64,000 nucleotides of DNA from Zhengitettix transpicula (Eukaryota; Arthropoda; Insecta; Orthoptera; Tetrigidae): assembly GCA_037074705.1 (NCBI GenBank), contig CM073590.1, forward strand, positions 214,254,746 to 214,318,745. The letters are read 5' to 3'. The notes below the pieces were generated by a model. It saw nothing but the letters and a program-made list of their open reading frames with translations, had not been told where the DNA came from and did no database searches. A program made the position numbers and the translations under genes. Within the stretch, counting starts at the first letter, position 1. The number at the start of each line of letters is the position of its first letter. Positions 56,331 through 64,000 of this stretch are shown piece by piece.

Positions 56331-59300
56331 TTTAATGGAATATAGTGGACGCAAATTGGTGTGTTTTAGTAGCATTTAACGCATATAACCAAAAAAATGT
56401 AAAATAAAATTAACATACATTCAAAATGCTTTTTCATTTCTGACAGAGCACTAAAGTCAATGAGAAAGTTAAAACCAATATCTAAAGAGGATCTACTTCG
56501 TGATGATAAGGGTATAAAAGGATCTGCTTGACTTCAAAGTATAATTTATTGCGAAAACTTGAATAATAAAATAATTTAATTAGTTAATTGGTTCATTCAG
56601 CCAAGTTTTGCAGTCATTATGCTAACTGTATGAAGTATGTTGTAGCAAGTTGCAATGGATGAGTAAAGTTTCAGATTCTAAGACTGAAGTTTTGTCTACG
56701 ATGCTACGTAATATTTATCCGCTGATATATGATGTAAACACTGCCTGCAATCGTAGGGTGGAGCCAAGAATTTATTTTAAAGAAAATATGTCTGCAGTAC
56801 CTGCATAAATATTATTTGTTTCAATGCATTAACTTATATGTGTAATTTTGTAGTGATAACTTGAAAACGTGTTTTTCAACTGAATAGTGATTAAATACTC
56901 AATATTATTAAAAATACTTATAAAAATATACAAAAAGCTTTAAAAATAATATAAATAAATAGTGAAGTGAAGCGTAATTTTTTATTACATAATTTAAATA
57001 ACTTTATGTCTATATTTTTCTTTATTGAAGTGAAGTATGGAGTGTACAAATTTTCAGGACAAATTTATAAGACTTATTTTATTATTATTATTTTCTTCTT
57101 CTTTCAAAATTGTTTTATTTGTTATACTATTTTTTATATATTTGTTTTAGACTGCCGCCGGGAACGATCCCAATCGCAGTTGTGTGGTATTTATATTATT
57201 TATTTTTTTGTCTGAATTGGCTGTCTTTCTTATTAATTATATTGTCCTATATCCATTTATAACTTGTGTATGAACGCTGAAGTAAAGTGCATTATTCTTT
57301 AGACACCTTTCCTAGCCAGCAATGAACGAATATGTTCTCCATACCAAAGATGTATTGCTTGTTGCATTGAAGAATAGGGACCCAAGGTTTCTGACGAGGA
57401 TATGTATATGATCTATTCAGTGAATAATAATATTGTTTTCTCATCATTTATTACGCATATATTTAAGATTTGTGTTATTTTGTTAGTTTTGTATGTTTTG
57501 TTATGTGAAAGAAATTATATTAATTTGATTTGAGTATTGCGGCAAGGCGAGTGTTAGTGCTGAATATCTCGTATAAATCAATGAGAAGTTTATTCATTAT
57601 CTTCTCTAATCCATATTTAGCATAATGCAATTATTTTCTTTTATTCAATATTGAGGAAAATCTTCGATGAAAGTATTTTTATGAACAGAAAGTGTGGTAA
57701 AAGGTGAAGAACACAGAAAACTTGTATTTTAAGACTGGAAAAAAAAATTCTATTAATTATTCTCCTTCAAACTGTGAAAAAAATATTTCGTCAAAATTTA
57801 ACAATGAGTAAATTTTAGATTAATTCTTATGATCATGGATTACGTCATCACCATCAGATTGAGACCAAACTTTACACCAGCAACAAAGTTTAATCGGATC
57901 TTAAATAATTCCTGTATTGGCGTTTTTGGTAGCTTAATTAAGAAGTCTTTATTTAAAATAATTAAGTAAGTATATATTTTAAAATGTTATAATTTAGAAC
58001 TGATTTGATTGAGGATACTGTTGACAGTTTCATTTGCAGTGTAGGAAATTCAAACAGATTTTTGTGTTGTGATTATAAAAAGATTCATTGGATGCACCGT
58101 TGAGAAGAACCAAGAAAGATCGACGAAAAACAAATAATGAATACATAGTCGGAGAGACCTTCAAAAATAAAACTAATCTTCCGACATACCGAACCAAATC
58201 TTTGACCTAATTTAAAAACTAAAGTTTAGTCCCTTTTGCCAAAGCAAAGTTTTGCTAATAGCATAGCCGTAACTTGAAGAAACGAGATAAAAAAAATTAG
58301 GAAATGGCTGTTCCCGCCTCTGGTGAATTAGTGGGAACTATAAATCACGGACAACCGAGAAAGGAGGTGGGTAGTCTCTGCTCTGAGGAATTTCCTCCCT
58401 CAGAGACTCATTATCGGGCCAGGTTGCTCGCTGAAGTCCTGCAATCTTCAACTCGTTCTTATTACACATTCGCATACTTACATGTATATTTCATTTTCAG
58501 GGTGATTATATCACATTTTTTCACTGTGGACTAATTTTTCTAAGGTTGAACTCCTTTGATCCACCTAGTTCGTGTGTTTTCTTAATATATTTTTTGCCTT
58601 AATCAAATGAAATCGGCATTTGGCAACGTTCCTTGCCTCCCCATTATCAGAATTTTTATGCGTTCCGCTAAGTCCGTAGCTTTCGAGTTATTCATCATGA
58701 ATCCGTATTATCAGTGACCTCATCGAGTCTTCTTGTAAATGGTTCGATCAATATTGTGTCCCATGGATAAAAACTACCATTATCACACAAGTACGCCAAA
58801 AGTGTAATTTTTACGTACACAGGTTAATTTTAATATGAATATATTTCTGGTCTGGAGCCAATGAGAATAAAATGTCTCGTTACTCGAAAACGAGCGTCGC
58901 GATACCTGAGAACAACTGCAGGTCATCTTACGTAAAGTTTTCGTAATATTGGACAGACGCTGCATCGAAAAGGACGTGAAATAAAACTAGGAAGCCTGGA
59001 AACCATTTGTTTTTATTTTAATACCACAAATCATTACTCAGTATTGTCGACGAAGTTTCGTAAAAAACACTCAGATTGCAGTTCCGTAAAAACGTCGACT
59101 ACACAGGACACTGTAACACTAAATAAGGGTAAAAATGTATTTATGATTCGACCTCAATTCACAAAGTCCAGAAGTTATTTAATTTTCAATTAATTTTTCT
59201 AATTAACTTATATTAGCGAAGAATTCATGAAAGAGCTAAAATGTAAAAACAGAAGTTCCTTTTTAGCAGATATTGTAATTTCAATGATAGTTTATAAGAA

Positions 59301-60380
59301 TTTACTTCTGTTATTTCGAAAATTTACAACGTTTGCTTTCTCTAAGAAGAGATCAAATATAGGTTAAAGACATAAGTTTCTTTCAAGGAGAAGAAAAAAT
59401 GTCCTATATGGAACTACTAATAATTTTTTAAATTTTCTGATTTCTAGCACAAATCTATATGAAACTAAAACGTAAACAGTTCGAATGTAATTGCGTTAAG
59501 CATTTCAAGCGCTCTGATGGATTAAATTAAATGTACGTGCAGAATAGTAAGGTCAAAAATAGAATAAGAGTAATGAGTCGTTACAGAAGAATAGCAGTAG
59601 TATATTTTAGAGCGCCCATTATAATAAAATTCTGTGAGACACGAAAGGTTGAATAGCAAAAGCAGTAGAACGTAAAAGGAAAATGACCGATATTGTCGGT
59701 TCTTGATTCAATATGATATACAGGGTATCGTTAAAGCCATCATATTAAATGAAGAAACAAAAATGTTAGTGTATTTTTTAAAATAAAATTAGTTTTATAA
59801 GATCGTCAGCTAAGTTTAAACGGGCAAAGGAAATAAACTTACCTTTGGTGGAGATATTTTTAAAAACGGATTCCAATAAGGTATTTTTAAAACAATAAAA
59901 CGTCAATCAGGATACCACGATATTCTAATGATTAAAAAATCAAAAGCAGATAGATGGACTTTAGAGAAATTGTTAAACGCAATTTTTAGATCTGATTTAC
60001 AAAATGTATCCCGAAAGGACATTGCACTAAACACTGTAACTGTGAAATAATTAAAATCACGGAGTTATCCGAAAACGGAAAGATTCTCGTCTTGTTATAT
60101 AAACTTTTTTTTAAAAAAATCGGACGGCACAAATTTATTTGTCCGCAGCAATTCTTTCTTCCAGAGTAAATCTTTGCCTTGTGTATTCTGCGCGCTAACT
60201 TCTTCAGCGCCTTTGCACATCTGCTTGTTTCTCTTGCCCAAAACAAATACAAGATGATGAAAGGAACAGCTTCGCTCTCAAAGAAGTTAAATGCTTCCCT
60301 TGACTCAGAAACGAAAGACAATACATTACATGTGTATTTTTGTAAGTAAACATTCTAAATTAGATATTTTATTTATATAT
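56331..60380. other. AT-rich stretch without a recognised gene
   Basis: It contains one copy of the CCACACAACGTTTC family at 57165-57230. The frames at 58304 (76 residues) and 59986 (111 residues, minus) have no recognisable domains, splice support or homology. Confidence 0.4.
57165..57230 (+). repeat. Copy of the CCACACAACGTTTC family
   Basis: GAACGATCCCAATCGCAGTT, then GTGTGGTATTTATATTAT and TTTTTTGTCTGAATTGGCTG. The GAAAC part is mutated. Confidence 0.6.
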
Positions 60381-60383
60381 ATA

Positions 60384-61370
60384 TATTGTAATATTCAAGT
60401 TAAGCAAGGAATATTAACCACCACGTTAGAGCCAAATTATCTAATAAAAATAAAAATAAAACAACGGAAGGAAGTTTACGGGATTTTACGTTGAAATTAA
60501 ACCAAAATTTTTAAAAAGATAACAAATTAATATTTAATTGACAATTTTGATTTACGTTGAATTCTTTACATTTTATACTTTTAAGTAAACGCATCAGCTC
60601 AAGAAAATATAAATTTCAGAGCCGCTTATACGGCCTATAATAGAGAGTGTGATTTGCAATTTTAACCAAGTTACAAAAAAAATGTGAATTTAATTTAGAA
60701 TAACAAATTTTATACAAAGAATCTAACAACAACAAAAACTAGAGAAATCTGATAAAACTGTAGAAATATCTGACAAAGTTATAGAAATCTGGTGGTAAAC
60801 GATATTTACGTAAAGGTTCACAAAAGAAAGTTTTTCTGCACCATTTTATTTAGAGCTTTCTGCTTTGTGCACACGTAGCTATTTTAATTTTTAATGGACC
60901 AATATTTTTATTGACAGGTCATATCACTGATTGCTATTTTAATCTCACTTTACAACACTTTCGGCTCCTTTCTACTTTACTGTCGTACGTATCATCACAC
61001 TCGGTTTTGCTGTGTAAAATCCCTTTAATACATAAGCCGATATATTCAGCTTATACTTTGCTGAATTCGGCCACCATTGGTCGGTTCGCCGCAACACACT
61101 GCTCCAGCTCCCAGAACCCACATGACTGACTGTTTCTCACAACATACTGCTTTGCCTCCCAAACACACCACACTGAATGTTTTCCGCCAAAGTTCACTGT
61201 GTGCGTACGCTTTTCGAAAATAATTAGTAGAAACCATTATAGTCTCTGCATTCTTGCGCAAAAAAATGCTGTTCTTTACAATGTTCGACCTCAAATGTTC
61301 GCCGCCAATAATTAAAGAAACAATTTAAATAAAACATTTCATTACACATGAACATTACACATCTACAATA
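60384..61370 (+). mobile_element. TA-bounded element, dispersed copy 6
   Basis: It opens TATTGTAATATTCAAG after a TA tract (60371-60385) and closes CATCTACAATA before TATACATATA, 987 bp. It shares the TTTCAGAGCCGCTTAT block with 56280. Its ends are inverted TTGTAAT/CTACAA as in the array copies. Confidence 0.65.
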
Positions 61371-61873
61371 TATACATATATTGTTATATTGGCCTACATG
61401 CTATAGAGATTAATATTGTTCTGCTGACGTCAAACCGCTCGATACCCCGGCACAACTAATATATTTACATGAATCATAGGACAACTTAATAAAGGATTTT
61501 AAAATACTCACAATTTTATAAATTCACGCACAGAAATATTTATTAACTCAAAATAATTTATTTATCTATATAATTTAGTCTTTATAACAGAATTCTTTTT
61601 CACACTTTCTTACTCCAACGGATTGGCTGCAAAGTTTTATAGATTTTTACGAAAGCTGTTATGCAAAAAGATTTACACAAAATTTCAATTTATCTGGCTT
61701 TAAAACTAATATTAAATTATCTTCAGGGTATTTTGTGTTGAAATTTGCTAATCCAAAAACAGACCATTTGAAATCTACCGGTATTTAATTGAGATGGTTG
61801 AAAATGTTTGAAAAAATATTATGATTTTGAATTTTCTACAGTTTGTTGAATTGTCCTCAAAACTGTGATTTTT

Positions 61874-62340
61874 TTACCTTGGTTTCCACTCGGCAAATTG
61901 GCGCGTAAGTAGATCGGAAATGGCTCCTCTTCGACGTTTTTGGCTCGTCGTGAAGTTTTCTGTCCTCCCACCCTCCCCCATAAACAAAGACGTGGAGCTG
62001 TTTCCACCACGCAGCTCCTGGGACGACCTCAGTGTTGAACTCCTGTTTGGACTCCTCGTCACAGCGTACAGGATGGCATAATTACCTCCGTACGAATTTA
62101 TTGTGTAGATGGTTCCAGAGCGTTCGTTTCGCGTAGTAGTACGTCGCCGGTTTCGAACTTAAGACTTTCAGATTTGCTGTAGAATGTAGTATTGGAATTT
62201 CCTGATCTGCTCTAATAAATGGAACTAGTAAAACGTTTTCGCTGTAGTATCTGGCCATGGCCATGGCCATGTTGTCGATCATGACGAACGTAAATGTGCT
62301 CGCCAAAATAACCATCGCAGAGTGACTTCTCCGTCGTCAT
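61874..62340 (-). other. Possible first exon(s) of an unidentified gene
   Basis: A less AT-rich stretch with two open minus-strand frames. One of 77 residues (62315-62082) stops in GGAGGTAATT, a possible splice donor. One of about 62 residues (62062-61874) ends AAACCAAG with GTAAAA, another plausible donor, and carries a basic KRRRGAISDLL segment. Neither matches a family I know, and no further exon was found to the left. Confidence 0.2.
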
Positions 62341-64000
62341 GCTATCAAGCGAGTTCCAAGTTTCTGGTAAATTCACCAAACATAATTATATGGCGGCATC
62401 GAAAATTCTTCCAATAAAAATGTCTGTATCACTCGACGTAAGAATTTAGTCTTTGTGCCAAGTCATCAATGTTTAACTGATTTTAATAACAACTTTTTTT
62501 AATTGCGTCCAAACAATACCTAGCCGTTAATGATTTCAATATTAATAAATTTTAAAATATAAGTATTTTAATTTGCACATAATTAAAAACGAATGGGTAA
62601 TTATATATATAACTTAGTGTTTAAAAAATAAAATTAAAATATTACGCGAGTGTGAATATGCAAATAATAATTGCAGTACATTAAAATTTACCTTCACATC
62701 GAAATAATGAGTATAGCACGGGATTCATCAATTATTACTGACATGAACGTACTCGGTTCAGCCGAGCAACAGGAAACTGCAGGCTTTCGACAAGGTTCCG
62801 GACTCCGTGCCATTCTTCTTACTGCCTGATTAATAATAAGATCTCAATATGTTGACTTTGTTCTTCCTCACGAACATTTAACTCCACACGCCTTCTTGTA
62901 ACGGGATAAATGCACAAACTCTTCTGCCAGAGAAGAACAAATATTTTGAAAGTTTGCTCGATGTACATATAACGACATTTTTCTTGTTAAATAGTTCTTT
63001 ATATAATTGTTACGAATCCACAGAGCACATATTGATATTATAATGGAAGTCTTTATTACGATTCACTAGAAATTGTTAGTATAATTACACGTCCTATTAA
63101 AATAACAGAAAATCCCTCTTTTTAATCGGTCAAGTAATTATACTAATAATTTCTTGAGATTCGTAATAAAGGTTTTAATTGTAACAGTTTCTTATTTTCA
63201 ATCACACGTTTCTCTCAGCACATTGTTCGTGAGCGACTCTTTATTCTATTTTACATCGTTAGATAATCCCCTCATTGTCTATTAACAGAAGGTCGAGAAA
63301 GAGAAAATAAATGGCTCGACGTGGGTTATGCTGATCTGGGCCACGTTAATCAGAGTCTATTTCAAACAATGCCAAGACTAAAGAGAATAGAGAGTTGACG
63401 TAGGACTAAAAAGTGAACCATTGTCACTAAAAGGCATATGTATGAAACATCCAGGACTAAATTAAGAAGGAATTTGTAGAAATAAACCTTGGATTAAATT
63501 TGCATAATTATTCTTGGGTTTCGAACCGGGATCATGATTTGTTACACAACAGTATAATAGCTGGAGGTAGTTGAAGATATTTGACCTATATTTGATATGT
63601 GATGCGGTTTACAATTATTATTTATTGTAATACTATTTATATAATTTAACATCATACTTGAAGTTTTTGTGAGAAACAAATATAGGAAATTTATTTTCAC
63701 TATTTCTATTAAATATATAACATTACTTTATGAACATGATGCAATTTCTCCGTAATACGTAATACGTTAAACCAATGCAAGAGCAGAGCGCTCAAATCAA
63801 TTAGTTTTCTTTATCTATTGTCCAAATTCATTAATTGAGGTTCAGGTGTTTAAGTATGTAAAAGCGTTTTCTCATACAAACTGGTTTTAGATACTAATTT
63901 CCACACAATAAAACAGTAAATATTGAATAAATATTTGGAAAATTACCATGGATTTTGAAATGATTACGTACCAACTAATAATGAAAATGTTGCACTGATC
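62341..64000. other. Right edge, nothing firmly recognised
   Basis: AT-rich. A box-B-like CCCGGTTCGAAACCCAAG on the minus strand (about 63515-63535) may be a SINE relic. An inverted pair around 63050-63170 shares ACTTGACCG-like and TTCGTAATAAAG-like pieces but is weak. Confidence 0.35.

Noticed and set aside
1..64000. CRISPR arrays, prokaryotic operons, integrated viral genes or a defence-type gene cluster
   Set aside because: No regularly spaced repeats, no closely packed frames and no viral hallmark domains were seen. All supported genes are intron-containing animal genes.

Overview
The window is animal nuclear DNA, almost certainly from an insect. It is AT-rich, its genes are cut into many small exons by long repeat-filled introns with GT..AG junctions, and it carries mariner elements, tRNA-derived SINEs and A-tailed retroelement ends. 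The gene sizes and repeat load would suit a polyneopteran such as a cockroach, termite or stick insect, but that placement is inference.

Layout: (1) about 62-7257, minus strand: the 5' part of DIS3L2 (3'-5' exoribonuclease), eight coding exons reaching the edge of the RNB domain. It contains two tandemly duplicated lysine-rich exons, and an intact mariner sits in one intron (443-1720). (2) 9729-22817, plus strand: complete ATAD5/Elg1 (RFC-like PCNA unloader) in ten coding exons that join in frame to 1336 residues. It is divergent from DIS3L2, with an E2F-type site and a probable 5'UTR mini-intron upstream. (3) 28513-33978, plus strand: complete gamma-glutamyl hydrolase in seven exons, 353 residues. 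(4) 38827-48027, plus strand: complete RidA (2-iminobutanoate/2-iminopropanoate deaminase) in five exons, 136 residues. Its 7.8 kb second intron holds a tandem array of about 1 kb elements separated by (TA)n tracts. (5) 48028-64000: no convincing gene, mostly decayed repeats.

The four genes are unrelated in pathway: RNA decay, replication-clamp unloading, folate polyglutamate cleavage, and imine detoxification. Only DIS3L2 and ATAD5 have an arrangement (head to head) that could imply shared regulation. The exon joins were made by hand from reading phase, splice dinucleotides and homology. The reading frame closes exactly for ATAD5, GGH and RidA, which is strong internal support.

The repeat landscape is the less ordinary part. 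It has several inverted (foldback) structures, a recurrent CTGAAGA-hairpin-GAAAC motif resembling decayed hammerhead ribozymes of Penelope-like elements, a TA-tract-bounded element family, an 825 bp mariner derivative with very long terminal repeats, and six copies of an A-tailed retroelement 3' end. I did not find a clear novel multi-gene system.
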